Positions 1 through 10,029 of a DNA stretch of 64,000 nt are shown here, piece after piece. Under the pieces are notes generated by a model. The model saw only the letters and a program-made list of their open reading frames with translations, was not told where the DNA came from and made no database searches. Made by a program: the position numbers and the translations under genes. Source of the DNA: Siphonodentalium dalli (lineage: Eukaryota > Mollusca > Scaphopoda > Gadilida > Siphonodentaliidae); NCBI GenBank assembly GCA_032622095.1, contig CP136068.1:14985729-15049728 (forward strand), read 5' to 3'. Position 1 is the first letter of the stretch, and each line of letters opens with the position of its first letter.

Positions 1-62
1 CAGTTATCTATAATGATACGAAAGAACAGCCGAGTACAATCAATTTGAGGTTTGCCAATCGA

Positions 63-362
63 TGGGCAGTAACTCCGCAGGAAAAGCGCGGACACAAGTT
101 TTGATGCCCGTGGTCAGTAGGGCATATCGAGGTATGCATACGGTCCAATTTTCGATGCTCAGCTCCTTATAATTTCTGAGATAATAAAATGACATTTTTC
201 CATATAAAGGGAGATAACTATGCGAAGAAAGCGCGGACAATATCCGCTATACATCTAAGGCATACAACCCATTTGCCCCAACATACGTACCCACTGTTAG
301 TTTGCTACTCTTCATACTTTCAGAGATTACGGAGTTGAAAAATGGTTAAGTATAATAATAAC
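63..362 (+). repeat. Dispersed repeat with AAAGGGAGATAACT motif, copy 1
   Basis: About 300 bp aligns end to end with 25001-25298. It starts at GGGCRGTAACTCC, passes through GCGCGGACACAAGTTTTGAT and AAAGGGAGATAACT, and ends in an AATAATAATAAC-like tail. A second AAAGGGAGATAACTCC lies just downstream at 376-391. Such motifs are common in bivalve repeats. No terminal inverted repeat is visible, so the class (SINE or other non-autonomous element) is unknown. Confidence 0.7.
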
Positions 363-399
363 AAAAATAATCGTAAAAGGGAGATAACTCCGTGAATAA

Positions 400-1540
400 A
401 CCTTGGGTCGAAATCGGGACACCTTCATTTTCAGTAGCCCTTAGATGCCTACATTCGCTAGATATTTCGCGTTTCTACTGCAATTAGTTTCTGAGTATTT
501 CCAATTAAACGGAAAACTGCCTCAATAGAAAAACAATATACTTCCTTGGTTACACCATGGAAGTATAATTAACGTTACTTATTAATTACTATGGTTGACT
601 TTGACTCCATTTCAATTGCTTGAGTTCCACCTCGAATTTCATAATAATTAGCATAACTGATTACAGTGGCCAGGAGCAAATATAAATGTCTGTTTCAGCA
701 AAGGTGAGGTATACTCCATTACATAATAAATACCATGAACATGAATGGCGAAACATTTTGTAAATTTGCTGACGATATGTTTCATAAAATTTATCAAAAA
801 CGTCAAAAGACGAAAAGTGCTGAAATTCGGAAACGGGAATTGTAAAAGTTTTGTCTACATATTTCTTCAATTATTAAAACTGTTTGCCTCAAAACTCAAT
901 TCTAGTTTTCATCTTGGACATTTGGAGCTTGGCTTTAAATTTCTATCGATGTTTTCGCCTAGAGCATTGATGGAGGATTGTCAAAGCTCGAAGCCGACAA
1001 ACCAAAATTATAAATTCAGAGCGATACACTTTGAGCTGTTTCCCTTTAAATTTAAAATGAACGGTTGCCAAGGAAATCCATATGTACTGCTCGTCGTAAC
1101 ATCGGCGAGAAAAAAAATAGTTCCCAACCATTTTAATCATTTGAGTCATTACATACACAAAAGAAAGACGGAATATAAATTATGTGATTATAATTATTGA
1201 TGACTGGTTGACAATTTATGTATTTGTTTAACGAGCGAATGAAATTACGAGTTTGTTTTGAATTAGGCTAGTAGTAATTGTACGCAAAAATAGTCCGGTG
1301 ATAACATTACAAAAAATTATAAATAATGGGTGCTGAATACGTGTACGATTAAATCGGATCAGTTAATAACAATACAAAGAACAACCATAGTTGCCCAGAC
1401 GGAGTATATGCATAGCACCGAGGTAAGCAATTATGTGCCGAGTTACGAATACCAGTTGAACAACATATTTGATAGCAAATTTTAGACAGAGAAGTCACTC
1501 ACAAGGTCACGGTGTTCAAAATCAAAGGTGCAAAGGTTGC
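400..1540. other. No recognised feature
   Basis: AT-rich sequence. A 151-codon plus-strand frame (745-1200) and minus frames across 661-1158 overlap each other. They have no recognisable motif or splice context and look like chance frames. Confidence 0.5.
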
Positions 1541-1550
1541 TAGACACTAC

Positions 1551-1590
1551 GCCGCCCTAATGATCAGCTCAAACTGCCCATTAGGGCGGC
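1551..1590. repeat. Hairpin at outer edge of left inverted arm
   Basis: Perfect 12-bp stem: GCCGCCCTAATG (1551-1562) pairs with CATTAGGGCGGC (1579-1590) around a 16-nt loop. It abuts the left arm of the 1588/4552 inverted pair, and an unrelated hairpin sits at the opposite edge. Confidence 0.8.
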
Positions 1591-1911
1591 TGGTGGCCCC
1601 CATACCCTACGTTGAGCTATCTATTTCACAACATTTTTCAACTAAACAATGAATGCTGGCCTTATTATCTCACCATATATTTTCAGTAGTCGGTACTCCC
1701 CGCCACAAGTTGACGCCAAAAGTTCCCTGTGTCGGTGTATCTAAATGCTTTAATCGGACATTTCTAAACTGTTTAATGTTGGTGACCCGGATAAGTCGTC
1801 CATCTTCACGTTCTTGTTGACATTTTACACAAGGCCATGTGCTCGGAAGAACTACTGGGTAATTTACTACGTCCGGTTTGGCCTATAGTCCGTTTTACGG
1901 ATAACTATTTT
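1588..1911 (-). repeat. Inverted repeat 1, left arm
   Basis: The reverse complement of this arm matches 4246-4552 at roughly 95% identity by eye. The matching core runs from GTTATCCGTAAAACGG to AGCTCAACGTAGGG. The arms are separated by about 2.3 kb, giving a foldback-like unit of about 3 kb. Direct copies of AAAGGTTGC lie just outside the two hairpins (1532-1540 and 4597-4605) and could be a target duplication, but the exact termini are unclear. Confidence 0.8.
1670..1882 (-). CDS. Open frame conserved in left inverted arm (unknown)
   Basis: The minus strand encodes a 70-codon frame ending in ENIW-stop. The same frame exists at 4260-4472. Between the two copies the only length difference is one whole codon (an extra ACT, giving PTTENIW instead of PTENIW). 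This copy has a CVKC pair where the other reads CVKY. An AG lies just before the shared frame (CTATAG then GCC), so it could be an internal exon. I do not recognise the protein. Either a shared coding origin or chance conservation between recent duplicates would fit. Confidence 0.25.
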   Translation of the reverse strand, partial: AKPDVVNYPVVLPSTWPCVKCQQEREDGRLIRVTNIKQFRNVRLKHLDTPTQGTFGVNLWRGVPTTENIW

Positions 1912-4245
1912 TGACTGTTGCGTTCAAGCTGCAGACAGAGTTTAGTCTCGGCGCCAAGTGATGTCTTAACGCTGCGGGCACGTGTATTTTTTTAAATAAA
2001 ATATTTTTTTATAGAAGTGTTTTGTCAGTTACAATTCATTCTGGCTTGACCTAGACCATTTTCAAACGAATATGGACATTTCTGTTTCTCAGAATAATGC
2101 AGAATTAGCTGTAAACCTACAAAAATCTAAAATAAATATGTATACAGGAGGTATCAAATTTGCTTCTAAAATAAATAAATACGACATTGCTTCACATTCC
2201 ATGTAGGTGCTAGCAGGGTAAGTTTTGTGTAGGAGACTGAACTCAGGATGGAGCTTATGTTGCGTTCTGGGACGGAAAGTATCCAAACACAGCGATCTGT
2301 AAATGACGAAATACCAAGCTGAAAAGTTTTCGCGATCGCTGCACTGTTTTTTTTTTTTAGTTTTACGCTCGCTATATGTCATAAAAACTCAAATAAAATC
2401 ACGTCATGTTGCATTATTATGGTTTAATTCTCCATTATACAGCACAAAACATGCTTTAAATGTCATTTTCCGCCTTAGTTTTCTACAGCTTGGTTCTGCT
2501 TGGTATTTCTACGCACCCCTGCTTATCGCCGGAATGCATTTACAATATGGGATATTTAGAAGGGTCCATAAAACTAATTAGGCTATAACTTTGTTATCTT
2601 TCATATTTTGCGTTAAATTTCAAACATGTGCCAGGGACATATATCCCGTCCGGAATGTGCATAAACATTTCCAGTTTCTCATCTTATTTTTATTTATTTT
2701 ATGCGACAAAATTGTCGTAAATGTCAGAAAACCACGCTGACCAGTCTATGTTTTGCGTTAAGAGCTAACGCTCGATGAACATAGTTCTATTGAGAGTTTT
2801 TTACGACCTTTTATACCCCATAATCACTAAAATGAGATGTCTCTCACCCACCACACGATTTGTTAAAAGTGAAATGATAAGAAGTGAGATTGTTTTATCG
2901 GTTAGCAAATACATCTCCGGATAAAACGGAGTGATATTCATATCCCGTATATTCAGGAGATGCATGTTCCAATGATATATGTCATTTTTGTTTTGCTGGT
3001 TCAAAATATCAAAAATCGACATCCCTGTACCCCGTCATTACCGTCACGCGAAAAGTTTAAGCTATTAAAGTTGTCGGTTTGTTAGACGAAGATGAAACTT
3101 ATAGATTTATATCAATGTCCCATGCTTGTGTCGAATAGAAACCAGGTCCACATTTGTCAAGTGCGTGGATAAATGATGATCACACTTACTCCGCTTATTT
3201 CTCGGCCAGAAATATGTGTTTTGAACTTTTGATAACAATTTATTTGAGACAAAAACTGCTGCGGGCATGTCAGTCGGTGTAAACTTATCAAAGTCGCTGG
3301 GCATCGTGCATGGTTCAATAAGATCTAGTGATCATTCCTTCGTCCATATAGCCGGCCAATTCGGTGACGCGTTATGCAGTAGATCCCTAGATTTGCGTAG
3401 GTCTCCGTAGATCTCCCAATTCGCGTAGATCCCCGCAGTAATGCAATATATAGTAGGTCTACATGATTTATTGACTGATAAAATGCATTGATACCACTAA
3501 ATGATCATGTTAGATGTTACTTTGCAATTTGTTTTTTTATAATTAATTTCCGAAATCTGATGGGTTTGTTTGCTTAGTGATACTTAGAGGATGAAGCCTA
3601 ACTAAAATTACGTGATTTCTGATCCGGAAAGTAAGAGGATTATCTTACTGGCTTCGGGATAAGATAATAATTAATTAGAGGATTACTGGATATATTTTTG
3701 CATTTATTTAGGTCCCCGTAGTAATGCAAGGGTGCATGTTTGATAGAATAAGTAATGCCTAATATTATCAATAAGTGAACATATTATATGATATTGCGTT
3801 GTTTTTTTTAAATTCCAAGGATCGGCGAGTAAACATTAGAATTGATGACTTTAATATTCCACTGTCCGATCTGACAAAAAAATTGTCGAAAATGTCCAAT
3901 TTAATGTCAGTTTGCATACCAAGCCAATAAAAAACAACAAAATACGTTGAATACTTATAGGTATCATGTCTATGAAACATGCATGCAGCCATGGCGATTG
4001 GCGAACATCTACAAAGACACATATCATAAAATGAGAGTTTGTATGTAGGCCGTCCTAGCTATATACAGGTAAATCTTCAAGGCCTCCGTAATTACTAACA
4101 TTTTACACTATGCTGTAATAGTATATACACAAGACAGAAGTTATATTGTTCGCTTGGTTCAACTAGGATGTTTCACTATATTACACACTCACACCGTTGT
4201 AATGGTTTGCTAACAATAAAATCTTGAAATCAGTTAACGGTTATT
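1912..4245. other. Spacer between inverted arms, nothing recognised
   Basis: About 2.3 kb without similarity to known proteins. It contains a small imperfect hairpin around 2745-2783, and a cluster of short CGTAGATC-like words at 3360-3440 that partly recurs near 3708-3730 (CCCCGTAGTAATGCAAG). If the arms bound a transposon, this is its non-coding interior. Confidence 0.5.
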
Positions 4246-4552
4246 CGTGAAACGGACTATTGGTCAAACCGGACGTAGTAAATTACCTAGTAGTTCTTCC
4301 GAGCACATGGCCTTGTGTAAAATATCAACAAGAACGTGAAGATGGACGACTTATCCGGGTCACCAACATTAAACAGTTTAGAAATGTCCGATTAAAGCAT
4401 TTAGATACACCGACACAAGGAACTTTTGGCGTCAACTTGTGGCGGGGAGTACCGACTGAAAATATATGGTGAGATATTAAGGCCAGCATTCATTGTTTAG
4501 TTGAAAAATGTTGTGAAATAGATAGCTCAACGTAGGGTGTGGGGGGCCGTGC
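4246..4552 (+). repeat. Inverted repeat 1, right arm
   Basis: Inverted partner of 1588-1911. Ends at AGCTCAACGTAGGGTGTGG and is followed immediately by a hairpin at 4553-4586. Confidence 0.8.
4260..4472 (+). CDS. Open frame conserved in right inverted arm (unknown)
   Basis: 70 codons, beginning with an in-frame TTG rather than ATG and ending in PTENIW. The paralogous frame is on the minus strand at 1670-1882. The differences I can see are a P-to-L change, a C-to-Y change, a silent change and the in-frame codon indel. No domain is recognised and no partner exon is visible. It may be an exon relic carried by the inverted pair. Confidence 0.25.
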   Translation: MVKPDVVNYLVVLPSTWPCVKYQQEREDGRLIRVTNIKQFRNVRLKHLDTPTQGTFGVNLWRGVPTENIW

Positions 4553-4586
4553 GGCACTAGAAATGATGAAATATATTTCTAGTGCC
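4553..4586. repeat. Hairpin at outer edge of right inverted arm
   Basis: Perfect 12-bp stem, GGCACTAGAAAT and ATTTCTAGTGCC, with a 10-nt loop. It mirrors the position of the hairpin at 1551-1590 but has a different sequence. Confidence 0.8.
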
Positions 4587-4885
4587 ATCGGATCTAAAGG
4601 TTGCCGACCATTTTCGCACAAAAAATCACAAATGCCTTCGTTTGTTACGATGAACTAGATATAATATTTGATGCAAAATAGCATGACAATATGAAAATCG
4701 GTATTAAAACAGAAGTTTATCAAACTTTATGCATATTGACATTATTGTTGGAAATTAATATATTCCTAATTTCGCGGCATCTGTAATCTGTGTCTGTTGA
4801 TATTTCATGTTCAATGCAGGAACAAATTCTGGTTATAGACAACAATGGTCCAGGTGCTACCACGACCGCATAACTTTACAGTGTA

Positions 4886-5255
4886 CCCTGCTGGACAAAA
4901 CAAGTGTCCATTGGCACCGTGGTGTATTTGCCGTTCGGCAGCTGTGTCAGAGTTAGTAACTGCAGTTGAGCACCGCGGCCGAACGGCAAGTACACTGCGG
5001 CCAAACGGCAAGTTCACTACTGCCAAAAGGCAACTACCCTCGCGGTCGAATGGCATGTACACCGTGGTTAGATTTCTGGTTTGCATTGTCTTTTTTCAGT
5101 TTGATGAAAATACACCGTGGCAACTACACCATGCCGAATGGCAATTACACCTCGGCCCAACTGTAGTTAGCTGGTGAATCCATGGTGTAGTTGCATTTCG
5201 ACGGCGGTGGCAACACTCACCGCAGTTAAGTGGACACTTGTTTTGTCCAGCAGGT
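4886..5255 (+). mobile_element. TA-target MITE (family A), full copy
   Basis: The termini are inverted: CCCTGCTGGACAAAACAAG on the left and the complement of it ending TTTTGTCCAGCAGG on the right. TA flanks both sides (4884-4885, 5256-5257). The interior repeats a CGGCCGAAYGGCAAGTACAC-like word several times. It has no coding capacity. The TA duplication and size (about 370 bp) suit mobilisation by a Tc1/mariner-type transposase; that is inference. Other copies are at 6292-7823 (split), 9611-9682 (fragment) and 37958-38323. Confidence 0.85.
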
Positions 5256-5259
5256 TACA

Positions 5260-6020
5260 TCTATGGTATAAGTTATATAACCATGTAGTGACTCAAGTTC
5301 AGTTCTTTAACATGCACACCGATGCATATACGCAGTTCTTGGAAATTTGTGTCAAAGTTTGACAAAAAAATCCTGAAAAAAAAAAGATATCCCCACCCCT
5401 ATTTATTATTATCCTATCGACAAGTACAAAAGATGCGCGAAGGGAAGGGCTTCACGAAATTTATGATTTCATGCAATTCGTATGTAGAAAATTTAGTGGG
5501 CGGGGTCAAACTTTTACACTGAGGCCTATGGAAACATTTTTGGTACATGTACATAGTTCCTTCTATCCTAAAGCACAATAAATCAAGTTTTTCGTATTTC
5601 GGCCTACCGGTATGGTGGAATATAATCTAATCATTGTTGTCAGTTTGGCGAAGCATACCGGTACATACAATGTCATGTAGTTAGACATTATACTACACCA
5701 TATTTTGATTTTATGGCCATTTTTCAGAAACCCGGGAAGTTCAGTTAAACGAAGCATATAATCTGAAACAGGATTAACAAACATTGTCTATGTCGTTCAG
5801 TGCCTGCGCACCGTGGACAATAAAGGCTTCTTCTGCTCGATTAATGATTATTTGTTACCCAAATTTCCACCGATTTTGAGACATTTTCCAAATAAGGTAC
5901 CAGTACTAGTATGTGGTGACCACGAGGCACCCATGATTTTTAACGTTGAACTGCAGACGATACTGATCAATTCCTGAATATTACTTCTTTGATTAATGAA
6001 CGGACATTCCCATAATATCC
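5260..6020. other. No gene; shared repeat fragments only
   Basis: Contains a word AATTTAGTGGGCGGGG (about 5491) that recurs near 8061 next to ACTGAGGCCT. Otherwise nothing recognised. Confidence 0.5.
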
Positions 6021-6547
6021 TGGTAAATCGGGGGGGGGGGTGGGGTTGGAAATATTTTTCAGGCATGTATGCTGATTTTTTACTTTCGACCCTTTTTGGG
6101 ACCCACCCACCCACCCCGCGTCCAAAATTTGTTCTGTTTTCGGCATTTTTTTCCGACCAATTTTTGACACCCACCCCCCTTAACACTAAAACAGAGATTT
6201 GCAGAGGCCCTGGGGGGATTCACTGTAAACAGTTGTATATGAATTTCTGTGCATACTATTACTCATGGATGTTAACATTGACATGTAAATACACTGCTGG
6301 GCAAAACAAGTGTCCATTGGCACCGCGGTGTATTTGCCGTTCAGCCTCGGTGTCAGGGTTTGTAACTGCAGTTGTGCACCGCGGCCGAATGGCAAGTACA
6401 CTCAGACACTGTGGCCAAACAGCAAGTCCACTGCGGCCGAAAGGCAACTACCCTCGCAGTCGAATGGCATGTACACCGTGGTTAGATTTCTTGTTTGTAT
6501 TGTCTTTTTTCAGTTTGACGAAAGTACACCGTGGCAACTACACCATG

Positions 6548-7690
6548 CAGGGATTTGCCAATCCCCAAAATAGTCCCGGGCGGGAGGATCATCGGTTCGA
6601 TTGGGCGACCACGGAAAATCGGAAGAAAATTTGGATTATTAGCGCCCGCAAACGCGTTTTCCTTGCATTTCAGGTGTAAAATACACCACAAGGCCTCTGA
6701 CAAATTATCATAAAATAGGGACATTTCATATTTTAAATTTGGGCGAACATAATTTGAAAGTCAGTGTAACTCACCCGGTATAAGAATCCTCTGCATATTC
6801 TTTATATAAATCCAATTATTTAACAGGTTAATCCGGTACAGTAAACTGAAACGGGCGGCATTATATCAAAGGCTGTCTTGGAGAGAACTACCGGTAACAA
6901 CAGCGTCACACGAACACGTGCCAATCATCGCCTGAGCACTAATCGCGTCATGTTATATTTCCCACGTGATTCCCTTCTTTTTACTATACACAGTGTCGTC
7001 TATTTACAATGTTTGTTTATACCACTTCTGTTACGTCACACTTTCATTGAATGGACTTTTGATCACCTATTCTTTCCGTCTGCCCACAGTTTAACCACAG
7101 GGGCGGTCCTTCAATTACTATACGCATGACCGCGTCTAACATTTTCTCCACCATGCGATTTCTGAGACATGATTTGATCAGTTTCATCTGGCTGAAATCA
7201 CACTCAAGTTGACTCAACGTCTGCGGTATGTGGTGGTACCACTCGATATATTTCAGCCATGGTGTGATGTTATTTGATACACCATTCTCAGTGGAAAATT
7301 TCAATAACGACATCGTTTTGGCTTAGGATCATTGAAACTGAGCATTCCAAATTAATCCCGGGACTTTTAACTCCTTCAGTTCAGCACGCGCGGAAAGTAT
7401 TTGATTATGTCGGCTCTTTTTAATAATTTTCACCGGTCATCGCAGACCTTTTGACACCCCATTAATCAAGGCTCCCAAGTGCTTTATAGGAGGCATTAAA
7501 ATGTCATAGACGGCAACATGTCCTGGTTATCAGACATGCAAGATGGAACTCGGCACAATTTCAATGCGAGTACAGTTGTGATCGTAAAAATGTGCCGGGC
7601 GCACCGGTTTGAAAACGTAATGACTCCCGGGCGATCGTTTTGAGTGGTGGGCGCCCCCGCCCGGCGCCGCCCGGCGTGAGCACATCCCTG
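6548..7690 (-). mobile_element. hAT-like transposon relic nested in MITE A
   Basis: Ends are CAGGGAT (6548) and ATCCCTG (7690). Both are flanked by ACCATG (6542-6547 and 7691-7696), a sequence present once in the uninterrupted MITE at 4886-5255. It encodes a hAT C-terminal dimerisation piece on the minus strand (7044-7313). At 1143 bp it is far shorter than an autonomous hAT (usually over 2.5 kb), so it is internally deleted or decayed. hAT elements usually duplicate 8 bp; only 6 bp match here. Confidence 0.8.
7044..7313 (-). pseudogene. hAT transposase C-terminal dimerisation fragment
   Basis: 89 codons on the minus strand. The recognisable core reads IPQTLSQLECDFSQMKLIKS, then LRNRM, and ends in the IEGPPL stretch. 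This matches the hATC pattern in which an E-C/R-x-FS-x-M-x-IK-x-x-x-RN motif follows a hydrophobic IP segment. In complete transposases this segment dimerises the enzyme and sits at the extreme C-terminus, consistent with the stop codon here. The catalytic RNase-H-like core and BED finger are absent upstream, so the fragment is not expected to be active. It lies inside a CAGGGAT-ended element. Confidence 0.75.
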
Positions 7691-8144
7691 ACCATGCTGA
7701 ATGGCAATTATACCGCGGCCCAACTGTAGTTAGCCGGTGGAGCCGCGGTGTAGTTGCATTTCGGCCGCGGTGGCAACACTAACCGCACCGCAGTTAAGTG
7801 GACACTTGTTTTGTCCAGCAGGGTAGGAACGAGTCATTTTGGGGTCATCCGGCCAATAAAACAATGGCTGCCAGTGGTCATGTTGGATTTCAAAATTCAA
7901 TCCATTAGCATGGGCTACAGGATACATGTATTATGTTTGTCTGATCATTATGAAATTTGTCATTTAGGTTAATATTATCATATAGATGTGTTTTAAGCCA
8001 AACTCATTGCAAAAACAGTCAAAAAGACTTGCCGGAAAAATATTTTTGAGCCGCTGTAGCAAATTTAGTGGGCAGGGCCAAACTTCAACACTGAGGCCTT
8101 TTAGGCCCATTTAGTTCATTCTAACCTAAACATTGACAAGTAGA

Positions 8145-8830
8145 AGGGAACGAGTCATTTTGGGGCCAATTGCCAATAAAACATGGCTGCTGGCAGCCAT
8201 CTTGGATTTTGCTCTTTGCATGACTAAATTGTTTGGCGCCGGCTACATGTTGTTCCTTTGGTCGGATCATTCTGAAAAATTAGTCAGAGCTGTTAAAGTT
8301 ACTCAATCCGATCAGACCCTCATAAATTACTAAATTATATTTCATTGTCTTCGGGGGTAAAAAAAATATTTGATTGGAGTCCAAGGACCCTACCCATCAA
8401 CGCTCAGAATGATCAGATATCAATTTTTGAAGTTTTGTTATTTCTATTGTTTCTGGCCCAGAAACACGCCATCAAAAGGATGGTCTCGGTCAAAATTGGG
8501 TTATTATTACCACTTGATTTTAGAGTTATCCATCTTCGTATGTTTGAATAAGTGTTTCTGGGACAATTATTAGTACACATCTCGAGAAATAACAAAATTC
8601 AAAAATCAATATCTGATCACTCTGAGCTTTGGTGGGCGAGTTCCTCAACTCAAATAAAATATTTGTTACCCCTGAACTTGAAGCCAAAGAAATTGTAATT
8701 TAGGGACGCTTAATCGGATTGAGTACCTTTAACATTGACATGTGTGGTAGATGGGAACGAGTCATGTTGGGGTCAGTCGGCCAAAAAAAATTGGCCACTG
8801 ACGGCCATCTTCGATTTCAAAATGCTCATT
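8145..8830 (+). repeat. 165-bp repeat unit interrupted by a TTAA MITE
   Basis: 8145-8292 and 8733-8830 are parts of the unit GGGAACGAGTCATTTTGGGG, then GCAGCCATCTTGGATTTTRC, then GATCATTCTGAAAA. Joining 8292 to the TTAA at 8729 restores the TTAACATTGACATG found in intact units (for example 34248-34265). Confidence 0.75.
8297..8728 (+). mobile_element. TTAA-target MITE (family B), copy a
   Basis: Ends are AGTTACTCAATCCGATCAGA and an inverted end finishing TCGGATTGAGTACCT, flanked by TTAA at 8293-8296 and 8729-8732. The 432-bp interior is non-coding; CCACTTGATTTTAGAGTTAT is shared with copy b. TTAA duplication is typical of piggyBac-type (and Kolobok) transposases. No transposase of its own. 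Confidence 0.85.
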
Positions 8831-9250
8831 AGGCCTAAACAAAAAAGACGTTTGTTTCCGCTAACCCGACCGACCCTATTTTAAACCCCCGACCCTAAAC
8901 TTTTTATTGCCATTACAAAAAAAAAAATTGGACAATTTTTTTTTTTTTCAATTTAGGTCCCAATTCATATGATAACAAGATGCAAACATTTATATATATT
9001 GACATAAGAAATTTAAGTTTACATAAAGATTTAAGTTTAACAGTTGGGATCATACTGTACAGTATGTTTGGCTTTATCTAGCTTTCATCTGTGGAAACCT
9101 CAAATAGTTTCAGTTCAGGTTTGTTATCATTCAGCCTTCAGACTTCAGTATTTCAATCAAATTCAGTACTACAGGAACATTAACAATTTGATCCAATCAA
9201 CCTGGTTATCAGGTGGGATCTCATAAAACCAAATGAAAAATTAACATAGA
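8733..9250. other. Repeat fragments, no gene
   Basis: After the 165-bp unit fragment, 8831-8920 holds TTAGGCCTAAACAAAAAAGA followed by CCGACCGACCC, a diverged GGCC-type end. 8920-8952 is A/T homopolymer. 8960-9240 is unremarkable. Confidence 0.4.
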
Positions 9251-9255
9251 GATTA

Positions 9256-9285
9256 GGCCAAAACAAAATGAATGCGTGTTTCCCG
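9256..9285 (+). mobile_element. Solo terminus of GGCC element (family H2)
   Basis: GGCCAAAACAAAATGAATGC, followed by GTGTTTCCCG and preceded by TTA. The same terminus bounds the elements at 33409-35811 and 37271-37957. The rest of the element is missing here; a 165-bp unit follows directly. Confidence 0.6.
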
Positions 9286-9292
9286 TAACGAT

Positions 9293-9440
9293 CCCAAAAT
9301 TGTCATGAATGTTCACCTTGACATACAGGTATATGTACGGTCGAAAGGAAACAAGTCATTTTGGGGTCATTCGGCCATAAAACATGGCAGCCGGCAGCCA
9401 TCTTGGATTTCAAAATTCAATTCATTACCATGGTCCACAA
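9293..9440 (+). repeat. 165-bp repeat unit
   Basis: One unit: AATTGTCATGAATGTTCACC, CAAGTCATTTTGGGGTCATT, then GCAGCCATCTTGGATTTC. Same family as the array at 34190-35455. Confidence 0.75.
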
Positions 9441-9610
9441 GCTTCATTATGTACATGTACTAGTAACTGCTTTACTACAATGTAATTAAATTTAAAATTT
9501 CACTAGTCAGAGTTGTAGTCTGTACATGTACCTGTAGGTAGCTTGTTTGGTTACATATACATGTACCTGATACAATTCAGTTGGCAATTTTCAATGCGCA
9601 GTGTACTTTT

Positions 9611-9682
9611 CAGGGTTTGTAACTGAATTTGAGCACTGTGGCCAAACGGCATCTGCACTGCGTCTGAACCACAACTACCGTA
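9611..9682 (+). mobile_element. MITE A internal fragment
   Basis: CAGGGTTTGTAACTG and GGCCAAACGGC match the interior of 4886-5255. Both ends are missing. Confidence 0.6.
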
Positions 9683-9749
9683 CTCTAGGGTTAACATACC
9701 GTACCAGTACCAGTATACATGTACCGGTTTATCGTGTATTTTTTTATTT

Positions 9750-10004
9750 AAGACAAATACATGTATGTTTGGAAAGATGTCTTTAATTGAGTTACTGGAT
9801 ATGGAATTGGGGGTTTTATCATCAAAACACGTCAGTGGTAGAGTATCCCATATAGACTGACCCATGTTTGTTTTTAAATTCTCGAGAAATGTCTGCAGTG
9901 AAAGTTTTACTGAATGAAACTTAAATTTACCCCGAAATTCCAAATGCACTCGACATTCTCGAGAACTGATATCTGAATTTTCTCCGAACTCCTGCCACAG
10001 CATA
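9750..10004 (-). CDS. Candidate coding exon, unknown protein
   Basis: The minus strand from 10004 reads open for more than 80 codons after a good 3' splice site (CCTATTTACAG at 10010-10005, with TGC before it). The conceptual peptide includes QEFGENSDISSRECRVHLEF and SIWDTLPLTCFDDKTPN. It is mixed in composition, unlike the AT-driven chance frames nearby. Downstream the frame runs into a MITE A fragment, so a true exon must end before about 9690; GTAACT near 9805 or GTATGT near 9692 could be donors. No family recognised. Confidence 0.35.
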
Positions 10005-10029
10005 CTGTAAATAGGCATTGCCTATCATA

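Larger units (their letters stand above)
6292..7823 (+). mobile_element. TA-target MITE (family A), split copy
   Basis: The left part (6292-6547) begins CACTGCTGGGCAAAACAAG. The right part (7691-7823) ends TTTTGTCCAGCAGGG. TA lies on both sides (6290-6291, 7824-7825). The two halves match complementary parts of the intact copy at 4886-5255; the break falls inside its ACCATGC, where a hAT-like element is inserted. Confidence 0.85.
6030..8030 (+). mobile_element. G-tract-terminated repeat, copy split by nested insertions
   Basis: Begins with an 11-G run (6030-6040) followed by TTGGAAATATTTTTCAGGC. It aligns with 60285-60540 and, inverted, with 47150-47432. The element is interrupted at a TA by MITE A. 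Joining 6289 to 7824 restores ACATGTAAATAGGAAC, as in the copy near 60526. The continuation after 7826 is a 165-bp unit (GTCATTTTGGGGTCAT then GGCTGCCAGTGG). The right end differs from the 62.6-kb copy, so the exact end near 8030 is approximate. Confidence 0.6.

Noticed and set aside
745-1200. 151-codon plus-strand frame
   Set aside because: Overlapped by frames of similar length on the other strand, no domain, no splice context; chance frame in low-stop DNA.
4553-4600. Helitron 3' end (hairpin followed by CTAA)
   Set aside because: The hairpin and a CTAA exist, but there is no TC 5' end and no A-T target context; inverted arms argue for a different element.
6588-6602. GGTTCGATTGGGC resembling a tRNA B box
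   Set aside because: Lies near the end of the hAT element with no A box or acceptor stem.
5996-6679. 227-codon frame
   Set aside because: Runs through a G-tract repeat, MITE A and into the hAT element; a composite of three insertions, not a protein.
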